From the NCBI GenBank assembly GCA_026770585.1, contig MU646365.1:666076-677325 (forward strand): a stretch of 11,250 nucleotides of DNA. The letters run 5' to 3'. Of this stretch, positions 1-7,542 are shown one piece after another (the first letter of the stretch is position 1; the number at the start of each line of letters is the position of its first letter). Both the position numbers and the translations under genes were made by a program. Origin of the DNA: Baffinella frigidus (taxonomy: Eukaryota; Cryptophyceae; Cryptomonadales; Baffinellaceae). The notes below the pieces were generated by a model. That model did not search any database, was not told where the DNA came from, and saw only the letters and a program-made list of their open reading frames with translations.

Positions 1-41
1 GGGGGGGGGCGGGGGGGTACCTGCGGCCTTTCCCCGCCAGG
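1..41. repeat. Poly-G window edge with degraded exon-end copy
   Basis: Two G-runs separated by one C occupy 1-17. On the minus strand 41-21 reads CTGGCGGGGAAAGGCCGCAG followed by GTACCC. This is a degraded copy of the 3' end and donor of the 301-357 exon. Confidence 0.5.
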
Positions 42-142
42 AAAGGCCGCCCCTACTGAAAAAGCTCTCGTTGATGCTGCCGCCAGGTGATCCCTCAACC
101 CTCAACCCTAAATCCAGTACTGGTCGTGTCCGGAGGGCACAC

Positions 143-162
143 CTGGGGCCGCTCTCCGCCAG
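143..162 (-). repeat. Copy of the 301-357 exon 3' end with donor
   Basis: On the minus strand this reads CTGGCGGAGAGCGGCCCCAG followed by GTGTGCC. The true exon has CTGGCGGAGAGCGCCCCCAG followed by GTACTGCC. The two are nearly identical up to the junction. Confidence 0.6.
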
Positions 163-163
163 G

Positions 164-223
164 CGAGAGAGAGCGCGCGAGAGAGCGAGCGAGCGAGAGA
201 GAGAGAGAGAGAGAGAGCGAGCA

Positions 224-284
<61 letters not shown>

Positions 285-286
285 AG
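164..286. repeat. (GA)n microsatellite with GC interruptions
   Basis: About 120 bp of GA dinucleotides with scattered GAGC steps. On the minus (coding) strand it is a (CT)n pyrimidine tract lying in an intron of the INTS13-like gene. Charged RERERE frames here are translation artefacts. Confidence 0.9.
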
Positions 287-300
287 GTGGGGGGCAGTAC

Positions 301-357
301 CTGGGGGCGCTCTCCGCCAGGCTCCTCCTCCTTGACCCCACCATCTCTCCCTGATAT
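301..357 (-). CDS. Probable next exon of the INTS13-like gene (19 codons)
   Basis: The acceptor CCTAAAACAG is itself the end of a telomere-like array, with the exon beginning at 357. The donor is GTACTGCC at 300. The 57 nt are open in the phase inherited from the previous exon and read ISGRDGGVKEEEPGGERPQ, a low-complexity linker. INTS13 proteins have a variable segment after IPMK, so position fits but sequence gives no proof. Degenerate copies of its 5' end lie upstream (466-489, 535-545) and of its 3' end downstream (143-162, 21-41). The real exon could be any of these; this one is chosen because it alone has both ends intact. Confidence 0.4.
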
Positions 358-3300
358 CTGTTTTAGGGTTCAGGGTTCAGGATTTAGGGTTTAGGGTTTA
401 GGGTTCAGGGTTTAGGGTTCAGGGTTCAGGGTTCAGGGTTTAGGGTTGAGGGTTCAGGGTGTAGGGTCCGGACCATCTCTTCTTGCGATCTGCTTCAGGG
501 TTGAGGGTTTAGGGTTTCCCTAAACCCTAAAACCCTGGCTGCGACCTGCTTGAGAGATTAGATGGTGCGAGCAGAAATGGTGCTCGTTTAGGGTTTAGGG
601 CTTAGGGGCTAGGGTTCAGGCTGACCTTCGGGCTCGCGGCGCCCTCCCTCGCTTTCTCCCCCTCCTTGGCTTTGCTCTCACCGTCCTGTTTTAGGGTTAA
701 GAGTTTGGGGGTTGGGGTTTAGGGTTTAGGGGTTTCCCGTGCGAAAACATTCCCAAATCATAAGCGACTTGATCCAGTTCCCACCCCAGCGATCTCATCT
801 CATGAGAAGCGTGGTGCAGTGTCCTCATTAAGCAGCGCGTTGAAATTGGGGGTCTGTCGCCCCGCATAATGTGTTGCTGCTGACCCGAGAGTGTTCGAGA
901 TTGTTCGAGAGTGTTCTGGAGTGTTCGGGAGCGATCGAGAGTGTTCCAGAAGACTCGAGGGGCTGCCCTGTGGGTTTATATCCGTAATAAACACAAGTTT
1001 CTCACTGCTCCGTACCTGCACGCGAAACAGTCGCCTCCTGGTGCAGTTGACTAACTACAGCTTTCCTGGTACTAACCCGCCCCAGTCACGTCCACGCCTC
1101 AGTACAAACCCCGCCTCGTTTAGTCAACTGCTCCGTACCTTCATGGGGATCCCGGTGATGCGGACGCATTGGAGGCGGAGGTGCCGCGCCACCGCGCGCG
1201 AAACCGTCGCTTTCAGCAGCCCCGCAGGTACCACCTGCAAACAGGTTATGGATTTTGAGGAGCAGTTTTCGGGGTGAGGCACGAGGCGGATCAAGTCAAC
1301 TTTTTACATGTCGGTTGTAGGGGCACGTCCGGATTTGTACGAGAGCTGGTCACGTCCCCTCTTGATCAAGTCCCCCAACAATGGCGACAGGTACAAATTG
1401 GAAGGTTTTGAAAGAGGACGTGATCAGCCTCGAGTGGTAGTACAAAGCCAAACAGCGGGCTGCGAAGGGATTTCGTGAATAACCCATCAGTGAACAATCC
1501 TTAGGACCCTACGGTAGGCCATCAGTAGTGACAGAGGATTGGTCCCACGGATATTCTAACCGAAACCTGGTTGATATCCAACCATGGTTACCTTCGTACC
1601 CCGCTGTGTATTCACGGGGACTCTCGACAACGAGAGTCCCCAACTCTCGAGACAAAAAATCAGCCTCGAATGGTCGTCGGAGGAGCCGACAGTCCCCCTA
1701 CCACTCGAAGCTACCCTTGCCTGGATGTAAAACCGGACGCATCCCTAAAAAGAGGACAGACAAAATTCGGTCGCATCCCAAAAAGGGGGAAATTCCGGAC
1801 CTGGCCCGTGCCACCCCCCACGGACGCCCCCGAGGCGGGCCTGACGTTGGAGCCATTCGGCACGACCCACAGAAAGTCAACTGCCACGTCGGAAGTGGCC
1901 GCGCTCGCTGACTGCCCGACGGCCTGGGTTTAGGGGTTTGGGGTTTAGGGTTTAGGAGTTAGGAGTTAGGGTTTTGGTTTTAGGTTTTAGGTTTTAGGTG
2001 TTAGAGTTTAGGGTTTAGGGTTTAGGGTTTAGGGTTTGGAGTTTAGGTTGTATGGCCTGCCCGAGGAGAGAGACCTGCATTACCATCTTCTTCTTCTGAA
2101 TTACTTTCAAGCCTGGAGATGAGTTATCAAAGTCCCCGCCACGCCCTCGTTCACCTTCCTCGCTCCCTACTCCTCTTCCCCCCCCTGCGCCCCCATTCCT
2201 AGTACTAGCTCTGCCTCACTCGGGTTGACTGACTACTCTTAAGTTGACATGCCCAGTTTTCGGTACAAATCCGTCAACTTTTTCACAACGGCGCGCTTCG
2301 CCACGCGGATGTCATCTCGGAACATACCAGAATATGTCCGCATAAAAAGGCGTAAAATAGCATCATTGTAGGCCTCCAATAGCATATACACCCTTATCTT
2401 CGGCGTCGGAAGCCTAAGATAGCGGGGCAGAATCTGTCGTGTTCCGAAATTAGGTTGGCAGCGCGGTGTCCCTTGCGGGAGACGCCCGAACGGAGCGCGA
2501 GCGATGCCAAGCGAGGACGCGTTGCCCGCGATGACTGGCCGAAATCAAATTTTGCGAAATTCGCGGGGAACTCACGAGTTGACCTAAATCTAGGAAATTT
2601 AGGTCAACATATCCACTTTGCGAAGTCAAAACATGAGGCGGGCCCGTCCGTGCGTCAGGATTATTTTTTCAGAATTTCAGGATCTCCGAAGGTCAAATTT
2701 TTCCCTGCCAGGGAAGAGCAGTGAGCGCTGCATGCCTGGCCCGCACAGCACCGAGCACCACACACCGGCGGCGCACAGCGGGGGCACCGTTGTTGCTCAT
2801 CGCTGGGGCGTGTGATCTAATCGCGGCGAGTATTTATGATAAACACGCCACGGTAACGAAATTTACTACACACATGGATCATACTAGTAATTATTAAAGC
2901 ATTTTCGTAGTAAATCTGGTTGCCGTGGCGTATTCATCACAAATACTCGTCCGGGTGAGATCGTAGGTAGTTAGGTTGACCACTTTTCAACAGGCTCCGA
3001 GGCTAATAGGCGCGGGGAGGGAGTACCCCCAAGCAAGGGTGCAGCCTGCTAAGTTAGCCATGACCACCACTCGAATCCGTTTCCTCATTACCGTGTCCCA
3101 CACATTGGGCTACGAAAGAATTTTCGGTGGCTGAGCCACCGAGAATCGGTTGGGATATCCGTAGGAACAACCCTATGTCTCTACAGACGGCCTGCCGTAG
3201 GTTCCTAAGGATGGTCCATTTATTGGCTATGCACAAAATCACTTATTAGTCCGCTGTGTGGTATCGTTCTGGTGCAAAACCTGCCCGTTCAGTCAAGAGT

Positions 3301-4576
3301 CGTGCGGGGGTCTAGGGTTCAGGGTTTATGGCTTAGGGTTTGGGGTTGAGGATTTCGGGTGTAGGGTTCAGGGCGCTCAGTCGTTGCGCATGCGACAGCC
3401 ACTTTCGAGGGTTGCCACTTTCGAGGGTTGCCACAGCTCCGGGGCGGGCTCGTCTTAAGGCTCATATAGACTTTTGGATCACTCATCTCCAGGCTGGGAG
3501 TAATAAAGAAGACCACCAACCCAAACGGAAAGACCAAATCGTCGATTTTCAGACCTCAGATTCCCCTTGCAGAGACCCCAGATCCGGGGTCTATGTGTCA
3601 ACTTAAGTCCCAATCTTGGTAGAAAATCAACTTTTGGGAACAGGTCGAAATCAATGGATTTGGTCCTTCCGTGAGGGTTGGTGGGACTACTGAAAAGCCA
3701 CAGGGGGAGTCTCAAAAAGTAGCGGACATTCTGGTGTCCGCTACTTTGGAGCCCTTTTCTCTTCAAAAGGCAATTTTTACCCTCAGGACGTGACCAAAAT
3801 TCGTCAAAAGGTCACCTACAAAAGGTTGAGCGTCGTGTCCAAGAATCTGAGAAGTCCCCTGTGGCTTTGCAGTAGGAAGTTGAGGGCGCTCGCCTGCTCG
3901 ACGGCAGCAGCGACGCGCGCCGCCGCCCCGCCCGCCTCCCCCACCGTGACGCCCACCGCCTCGGGCGACGAGATGAAGAGGATGCGGCAGTCTGAGGAGG
4001 AGGATCCCCCTGCACCAGCGCCCCGTGCGGGCAGCGCGTCTGTGGCCATGTGCCCGGCGGCCTCCCCGGCCTTTGCGGCGTCGATGGGGGCGTCGGAGCA
4101 GGTGGCGAGCTCGAGCCCTGCGAACACCTTCGACAAGCTCTGTTCCTTCGGACCCCACCCGTTCACTGGCACAACCTGCCACCCGACCACCAATCTTCAG
4201 AACATTTCGGGACGTTGCAAGAGGCTGGCCGAGCAGGACGCTGGGGGCGTCGGGGAAGGGCCGAATCAAGGTGGGGCTGCGCGAAAGTGGGGTGGAAGCG
4301 GGCCCTGGAATGTGGCGTTGAGGGACACACCTTCCCGCCTGACTCGCCGGCGCCGACGAGCAGGATGGCGACCTGCGCGCCGCGGGGCTGGAGCTCGAAC
4401 ACCGCTCTCGCGATTTCCAGAGCAGCCTCGGCACACGCCGCCCACACCGTGCGGTGGACCTGCGCAGTCACCGAACGCCCGGCGCCGCCGCCCTTCGACC
4501 GAGCAATATCGACCTCCGTCGTGTCGTACACCGTGCTAGCGCCCGGCCCGCAGGCCAGGACAAGCAGAATCCTCAT
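301..4576 (-). CDS. INTS13: INTS13/Asunder-like Integrator subunit gene, spliced, 3' end beyond window
   Basis: Whole-gene span; exons are listed separately. INTS13 is a nuclear subunit of the Integrator complex, which cleaves snRNA and other RNA polymerase II transcripts; the Drosophila name is Asunder. Three separate stretches match my memory of the family. Exon 1 has VWAACAEAALEIARAVFEL, like the family SLWTCSVESSMEYCR segment. Exon 2 has CRILFISS, like GRIICITN. The 1139-1234 exon ends in ITGIPMK, like TITNIPMKEE. The three occur in the family's order, joined by phase-0 GT..AG introns. The exon at 1801-1911 supplies the stretch between them (DFLWVVPNG, compared with LVLIHTYPVG). About 270 residues are visible; the family is near 700, so the C-terminal part lies beyond position 1. 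How exon 2 joins the 1801-1911 exon is unresolved. No alignment was run. Confidence 0.55.
364..740. repeat. Telomere-like 7-mer array, G-rich on plus strand
   Basis: Degenerate TTTAGGG, TTCAGGG and TTGAGGG units, densest at 364-465 and more broken to 740. It lies in the intron between the exons at 1139-1234 and 301-357. Two short copies of the 301-357 exon 5' end with acceptor interrupt it, at 466-489 (AGCAG then ATCGCAAGAAGAGATGG, minus strand) and 535-545. This is an interstitial intronic array, not a chromosome end, since genes lie on both sides. Confidence 0.75.
891..950. repeat. Six 10-bp tandem units (GTGTTCGAGA type)
   Basis: Consecutive decamers GTGTTCGAGA, TTGTTCGAGA, GTGTTCTGGA, GTGTTCGGGA, GCGATCGAGA and GTGTTCCAGA. 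The minus frame EHSRSLPNTPEHSRT is the translation of this minisatellite. It lies inside the INTS13 intron 358-1138. The rest of 741-1015 shows nothing I can name. Confidence 0.8.
1016..1035 (-). repeat. Shortened copy of the 1139-1234 exon with donor
   Basis: The minus strand reads GGCGACTGTTTCGCGTGCAG followed by GTACGGAGCAGTGAG. The true exon has GCGACGGTTTCGCGCGC inside it and GTACGGAGCAGTTGAC after its donor. The copy therefore fuses an inner exon piece to the donor with the central part lost. Confidence 0.55.
1139..1234 (-). CDS. INTS13: INTS13-like internal exon ending ITGIPMK
   Basis: The acceptor is CTGTTTGCAG (exon begins 1234) and the donor GTACGGAG at 1138. The exon is 96 nt, 32 codons, phase 0 at both ends. 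It starts VVPAGLLKATVSRAVARHLR and ends CVRITGIPMK. Human INTS13 has EVHSVRAG, a helix, QQHFDLAS and TITNIPMK at this place, so the pattern V..AG...V..H..L...IT.IPMK is kept. This is the most convincing single match for the family call. A shortened copy of the exon 3' end with the same donor lies at 1016-1035. Confidence 0.6.
1235..1800. other. Intron without recognisable coding sequence
   Basis: Intron of the INTS13-like gene (GTCCGG..TTTGCAG on the minus strand). It holds a perfect 11-bp hairpin at 1616-1641 (GGGGACTCTCG, loop ACAA), one copy of a dispersed repeat (1497-1563), and a near duplication of GCATCCCTAAAAAGAGG and GCATCCCAAAAAGGGGG around 1740-1790. Open frames of up to 127 codons on the plus strand show no domain signal. 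Confidence 0.45.
1497..1563 (+). repeat. Dispersed repeat, copy 1
   Basis: Matches the reverse complement of 3146-3212. Shared blocks in order are ATCCTTAGGA, CCTACGG, AGGCC, CCTACGGATAT or CCCACGGATAT, and AACCGA. It is probably a piece of a transposable element. Confidence 0.6.
1801..1911 (-). CDS. INTS13: INTS13-like internal exon (37 codons)
   Basis: The acceptor GTCGGGCAG (exon starts 1911) follows a telomere-like intron, and the donor is GTCCGG at 1800. The exon is exactly 111 nt, phase 0 at both ends. It reads SASAATSDVAVDFLWVVPNG, then a Ser/Gly-rich tail ending GGGTGQ. In human INTS13 the corresponding part, after the long helix, is a strand plus a Pro-Gly turn (LVLIHTYPVG) and a variable linker. 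Counting from the helix through this exon to ITGIPMK gives close to the family length. An alternative acceptor, GTGGCAG at 1881, would give a shorter exon of phase 1 and fits less well. Confidence 0.5.
1926..2046. repeat. Telomere-like 7-mer array, G-rich on plus strand
   Basis: GGTTTAGGGG, then TTTAGGG units with TTTTAGG variants. It directly precedes the acceptor of the 1801-1911 exon on the minus strand, where it reads CCCTAAAC. Confidence 0.8.
2088..2134 (-). repeat. Segment repeated at 3468-3512
   Basis: On the minus strand ACTCATCTCCAGGCT is shared with plus-strand 3468-3512, flanked by GACTTTGATA versus GACTTTTGGATC and by AAGAAGAAG versus AAAGAAGA. It adjoins the outer edge of the left promoter-copy arm. 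Confidence 0.5.
2135..2815 (-). repeat. Left arm: inverted copy of the shared promoter region
   Basis: This is an inverted copy of 4601-5056. Shared blocks from outside in: GGGGAAGAGGAGTAG (2170s), CCGTCAAC and CGGCGCGC (2275-2300), GCGGTGTCCCTTGCGGGAGA (2463 on), CATATCCACTTTGCGAAGTC (2610s), GGCGGGCCCGTC, CCAGGGAAGAGCAGTGAGCG (2708 on), and the inner end GCGTGTGA at 2815. It lies in the intron between INTS13-like exons at 3816-4139 and 1801-1911. Compared with the right arm it carries a 131 bp insertion (2317-2447) and an extra 12-bp hairpin GTTGACCTAAAT at 2578-2608. Confidence 0.75.
2317..2447. mobile_element. MITE-like insertion inside the left arm
   Basis: It begins TCGGAACATACCAGA and ends TCTGTCGTGTTCCGA. 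The termini are inverted, with TCGGAACA perfect and CAGA conserved four bases further in. The right arm lacks it and runs directly from CCACGCTGATTAG into the GCAGCACGGTGTCCC block, so it acts as an empty site. No target-site duplication is clear. Confidence 0.55.
2826..2951. mobile_element. Foldback MITE-like element
   Basis: Arms 2826-2869 and 2907-2951 are inverted copies about 44 bp long. Matching blocks are GAGTATTTATGAT/ATCACAAATACTC, CGCCACGG/CCGTGGCG and ATTTACTAC/GTAGTAAAT. An AT-rich 37 bp centre lies between. No coding capacity. It abuts the inner end of the left promoter-copy arm. Confidence 0.75.
3146..3212 (-). repeat. Dispersed repeat, copy 2
   Basis: Inverted relative to 1497-1563. 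The near-palindrome TCGGTGGCTGAGCCACCGA (3124-3142) adjoins it, and it holds ATCCGTAGGAAC paired with GTTCCTAAGGAT. Around it 2952-3305 shows no gene I can support. Confidence 0.55.
3309..3382. repeat. Short telomere-like array, G-rich on plus strand
   Basis: GGTCTAGGGTTCAGGGTTTA and further degenerate units. It lies in the large INTS13 intron and again is C-rich on that gene's coding strand. A perfect 16-bp tandem duplication (CCACTTTCGAGGGTTG, 3399-3430) follows. Confidence 0.7.
3716..3747. repeat. Perfect 13-bp hairpin
   Basis: AAAGTAGCGGACA, loop TTCTGG, TGTCCGCTACTTT. It may be a tiny foldback element or an RNA hairpin in the INTS13 intron. On the minus strand it is not followed by a T-run typical of a terminator, and none is expected here. 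The surrounding 3431-3815 has no supported exon. Confidence 0.7.
3816..4139 (-). CDS. INTS13: INTS13-like exon 2
   Basis: Opens after the acceptor GGAACAG in phase 0 and reads SLSKVFAGLELATCSDAPID, an Ala/Gly-rich linker, then CRILFISSPEAVGVTV and a long Ala-rich helix ending EQASALN. CRILFISS corresponds to the GRIICITN strand of INTS13, and the helix to the family's HEHNKLA segment. The frame stays open to a TAG at 3816-3818, but the last 20 or so codons look non-coding, so the true end is uncertain. A donor GTAGGT at 3819 would give phase 2, which does not match the phase-0 acceptor at 1911. Either a small exon is missed, or a weaker donor is used nearer EQASALN, or the gene is broken here. 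Several open frames on the other strand over 3790-4540 are GC-rich shadows. Confidence 0.5.
   Translation of the reverse strand, partial: SLSKVFAGLELATCSDAPIDAAKAGEAAGHMATDALPARGAGAGGSSSSDCRILFISSPEAVGVTVGEAGGAAARVAAAVEQASALNFLLQSHRGLLRFLDTTLNLL
4331..4576 (-). CDS. INTS13: INTS13-like exon 1 (N-terminus)
   Basis: 82 codons from ATG (4576) to a donor GTGTGTCC at 4330, phase 0. The start has a purine at -3 (GGAGTATGAGG), and no other in-frame ATG fits the domain better. It opens with a hydrophobic beta strand, MRILLVLACGPG, as expected for the von Willebrand A-like fold at the INTS13 N-terminus. TEVDIARSK follows, then the diagnostic W-containing helix VWAACAEAALEIARAVFEL, and then the strand QVAILLVGAG. 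The human counterpart has EFD, a short loop, SLWTCSVESSMEYCR and a strand in the same order and spacing. The hydrophobic start could be mistaken for a signal peptide, but it reads better as the first core strand. The next intron is 4140-4330 (191 nt) and ends GGAACAG. Confidence 0.6.
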
Positions 4577-5086
4577 ACTCCTCGTCTCCTCCCCGCACCT
4601 TCACACGCACCGGCGATGAGCAGCACCGGTTCTCCCGCTGTGCGCCGCCGGTGTGCGGTGCTCGGTGCTTTGCGGGCTAGGCACGCAGCGCTCACTGCTC
4701 TTCCCTGGCAGGAAACGCGTCCAGAGATCCCGAGTGGTGGTTCAGGATAGGTTCAGGAGGAGACATCGGACGGGCCCGCCTCATGTTTTGACTTCGCAAA
4801 GTGGATATGTTGGCCTAAATTTGAAGTCAACTCGGGAGTTCCCCGCGTACGCAAAATTGATTTCGCCCAGTCAGCATCGACCGCGAGCGCGTCCTCAATT
4901 GGCATCGCTCGCGCTCCGTTCGGGCGTCTCCCGCAAGGGACACCGTGCTGCTAATCAGCGTGGCGTGTCAGCGCGCCGGTGTGTTGACGGTCGGCGAGGG
5001 TGAGCGGGGGGGGGAAGAGGAGTAGCGAGGAAGGGGAAGAGGGCGTGGAGAGGTTGGGTCAAATTTGACAAGGCTGGACGAGAGCG
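4577..5086. promoter_or_regulatory. Shared bidirectional promoter region
   Basis: 510 bp separate the divergent start codons of the INTS13-like gene (4576, minus) and the Q-rich secreted protein gene (5087, plus), so both promoters must lie here or overlap it. I see no clear TATA box. Visible pieces are the paired motif TTTGACTTCGCAAAG near 4787, a TCAAATTTGA palindrome at 5059-5068 just upstream of the plus-strand start, and a G-run (5007-5014). Most of the region (4601-5056) is the right arm of a large inverted duplication whose other copy is at 2135-2815. Confidence 0.6.
4601..5056 (+). repeat. Right arm: shared promoter region, partner of 2135-2815
   Basis: Inverted relative to the left arm. 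The match ends 24 bp before the INTS13-like ATG on one side and about 30 bp before the plus-strand ATG on the other, so it is almost exactly the intergenic region and includes no coding sequence. Confidence 0.75.
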
Positions 5087-6043
5087 ATGATGTTCGCCTG
5101 CTCCAAGGGCGTCGCTCTCCAGGCGCTCGTCCTGGCCGGGCTATGCCTCGCATCAGGGTGGTCTCAGCAAGCCGTGGGCGACGCGGCTGGGGGGGGGGGT
5201 GCAGGAGACGCCGCAGCTCTCGTGCCTGAGGCTGGTGGGAGGGGTCAAGGGGGATCGGCGGCGATGGGATCGCCAATGGGGAGCAACGATTGGAAGGAGA
5301 GGGTCCGCGGGGCGTTCGGAACCGCCAAGGCTGACCAGGAGGTGCGTGCCGCCTTTTCCGTGGATCGCTCGTTGAAGGATTCGCAACTCGCTTCCTCACA
5401 GGCCGCAAACCCGCAGAACCCTCTCGCCATGGCGGGACAAGCGAACCTCTTCGGCGCGTCGCAGTCGATCCTCTCGCAACCGCTCTCCGGCGTCTTCCCC
5501 TCCGCCGCCGCCGCCTTCCCTTCGAACCCGTCCAACGCGCCCACCGCGCCAGGTGAGCAGCTGCCGCAGGTTCAGCTCGCGGCGCCGCAGGGAGACCCCA
5601 TGATCCCTCAGGGGGGAGGCGGGGGTGGCCAGCAGTGGCCGGCTCAGCAGGGCGCGCAAGGCCAAGCTGGCGCCGTGCCACAGCAAGGGCAGCAGGGGCT
5701 CCTGGGGCTGAACGGGGCTGGGCAGCAGCCGCTGGTGGGGGCGGGGCAAGGGCAGGGTGGGATGCTGCCGCAGCAACAGCAGCAGCAGGGCCTGCAGGCG
5801 CAGGACCAGCAGCAGCAACAGCAGCTGTTGCCTCCTCCCCAGGATCTCCAGCAGCAGCAACAGCAACAGCTGCGGCCGGCGCCGCCGCAGGAGCCATCCT
5901 TTCCCAACACCGCGGGTGCGCCCGCGCCCGTCCAGCCCGTCGAGGCAGGCCTCCAGGTCCCGGGGCAGCCCGCCCAGGCACAAGGCCAGGCTCTTCCCCA
6001 GGCTCCGCAGCTTGCTCAGGAGGGGCAGCAGCCGCAAGGCCAG
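5087..6043 (+). CDS. Exon 1: signal peptide and Q-rich region
   Basis: 319 codons from ATG to the donor GTACACCC, phase 0. Two ATG codons stand in tandem (MMFACSKGV); the first is taken, with G at -3. Residues 9-25 (VALQALVLAGLCLASGW) form a hydrophobic core, with likely signal-peptidase cleavage just before SQQ. Residues 65-110 (SNDWKERVRGAFGTAKADQE) are the only charged, possibly helical stretch. From about residue 155 on the chain is Q-rich, with QQQQQQ runs at roughly 224-245 and PPQ/PAQ repeats. The exon ends EGQQPQGQ, a motif repeated at the ends of the next two exons. Reading past the donor gives HPTPYTLHPTPYTL, which is intron repeat translated and not protein. Confidence 0.7.
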
Positions 6044-7496
6044 GTACACCCCACACCCGAAACCCATACACCCTACACCCTACACCCTACACCATATACC
6101 CTAAACCCTAATCCCCACACCCTACACCCTAAACCCTAAACCCTAAACCCCTAATCCCTACACCATAGACCCGAAATCCGAAACCCGAAACCCAAACTCC
6201 TGAACCCTGAACCCTGAACCCTGAACCCTGAACCTTAGACCACAACCAGGCGCCTCCTCAGGAGCAGCAGGGCCAGGCGCTTGCTCAGGCTCCTCGGGAG
6301 GGACAGCAGAGACAGCAGCCGCAAGGCCAGGTGAACCCTAAACTCTGCACCCCGAACCCAAACCCTCAAACCCAAGCCGCAAACCCCAAACCCTGATCCC
6401 TCAACCCAAACCCTAAACCCCAATCCCTAAACCCTAAACCCTAAAACCTAAACCCGAAACCCTAAACAGGCGCCTCCTCAGGCTCCTCAGGAGGGACAGC
6501 AGCCGCAAGGCCAGGTGAACCCTAAACTCTACACCCGAAACCCCAAACCCTAAACCCCACATCCGAAACCCGAAACCCGAAACCCTTAGCCCGAAACCCG
6601 AAACCCGAAACCTTAATCTCGAAACCCGAAACCCCAAACTCCAAACCCCAAACCCCAAACCCCAAACCCCGAACCCTAACCCCAAACCCTGACCCCTAAC
6701 CCTTAAACCCTCAACCCTAACCCCTAACCCCTCAACCCTCAACCACGACAGATGCAGCAGGGTGGAGGAGGAGTTGTTCCTCAGGGGCAGCAGGGGGGCA
6801 GTGCGGCGCCTCAGGCGCCTCAGGCGGCGCAGGGAGGGGGGTTGCTGAGCGCCGGGGACGTGCAAGCGCAGGCCGCCGCTTCCGGAGCCGGGCAGGTCCT
6901 ACCTCTGCCCTACCCGAGTTCACCGGAAATTCTCAAGTTGCCAAGTTGTTGACTTGAGAAATCACAGCAGGGCGCCCGTCCACTCGAGGGAGGTCACAAC
7001 CGGGACTTTTGCCGAAACTTGATTCCGGAAATCCGACTCGTGATGAGGCGCCTCGAGAATCCTGCCCCCTGCACCACGCTGAATCCTGCACCCCGCAACC
7101 CACCCCACACCCCACACCCCACACACCCCACACCCCACACCCCACACCACTCCTAACCCCCGTTGGTTCGCACAGCAGGCTGCGAGCATCCCAGCGGCTG
7201 GCGCGCCGGTGGAAGGCGAGGCGCCCGTGGCAGGGACGGCGGGCGCAGCTGGCGGGGCGCCGGTAGGAGGGGCGCCGGTAGGAGGGGCGCCGGGGGCAGG
7301 GGAGGCACCCGTGCCCGCAGCAGTGCCCGCGGCGGTGCCGGCGGGGGAGACCAAGACGGTAACCCCCAACCCCTGAACACGGAACACGAAACCCGAAACG
7401 CTGAATCGTGAACCCGAAACCCTGAACGCTGAACCAGGTGTCGGCGCCGTGGCTGCCGGCCGGGCTGCCGTTCATTGGCGGGGTAAACCCTCTACC

Positions 7497-7542
<46 letters not shown>

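Noticed and set aside
364-470. A true chromosome-end telomere
   Set aside because: The array is degenerate, only about 100 bp dense, and flanked on both sides by exons and their copies. Similar arrays lie throughout the window.
800-1277. Genes in the frames around 800-1277 other than the minus exon
   Set aside because: They are produced by the 10-bp minisatellite and by the opposite strand of the 1139-1234 exon.
3790-4619. Long plus-strand frames antisense to the INTS13-like exons
   Set aside because: They overlap minus-strand exons that match a known family in the family's order. GC-rich DNA keeps the opposite frames open.
2135-5056. A complete DNA transposon with long terminal inverted repeats carrying a captured gene
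   Set aside because: No transposase, no target duplication seen, and the INTS13-like gene continues beyond the left arm (exons 1801-1911, 1139-1234). A promoter-region duplication fits better, though it is not excluded.
4968-6071. 367-codon minus-strand frame opposite exon 1
   Set aside because: It is a shadow of the Q/A/G-rich exon; it is Ala/Arg/Pro compositional sequence that runs through the repeat intron.
6044-6139. Protein extension HPTPYTLHPTPYTL and similar NPKP frames
   Set aside because: These are intron 7-mers translated. The donor at 6044 and in-frame exon 2 explain them.
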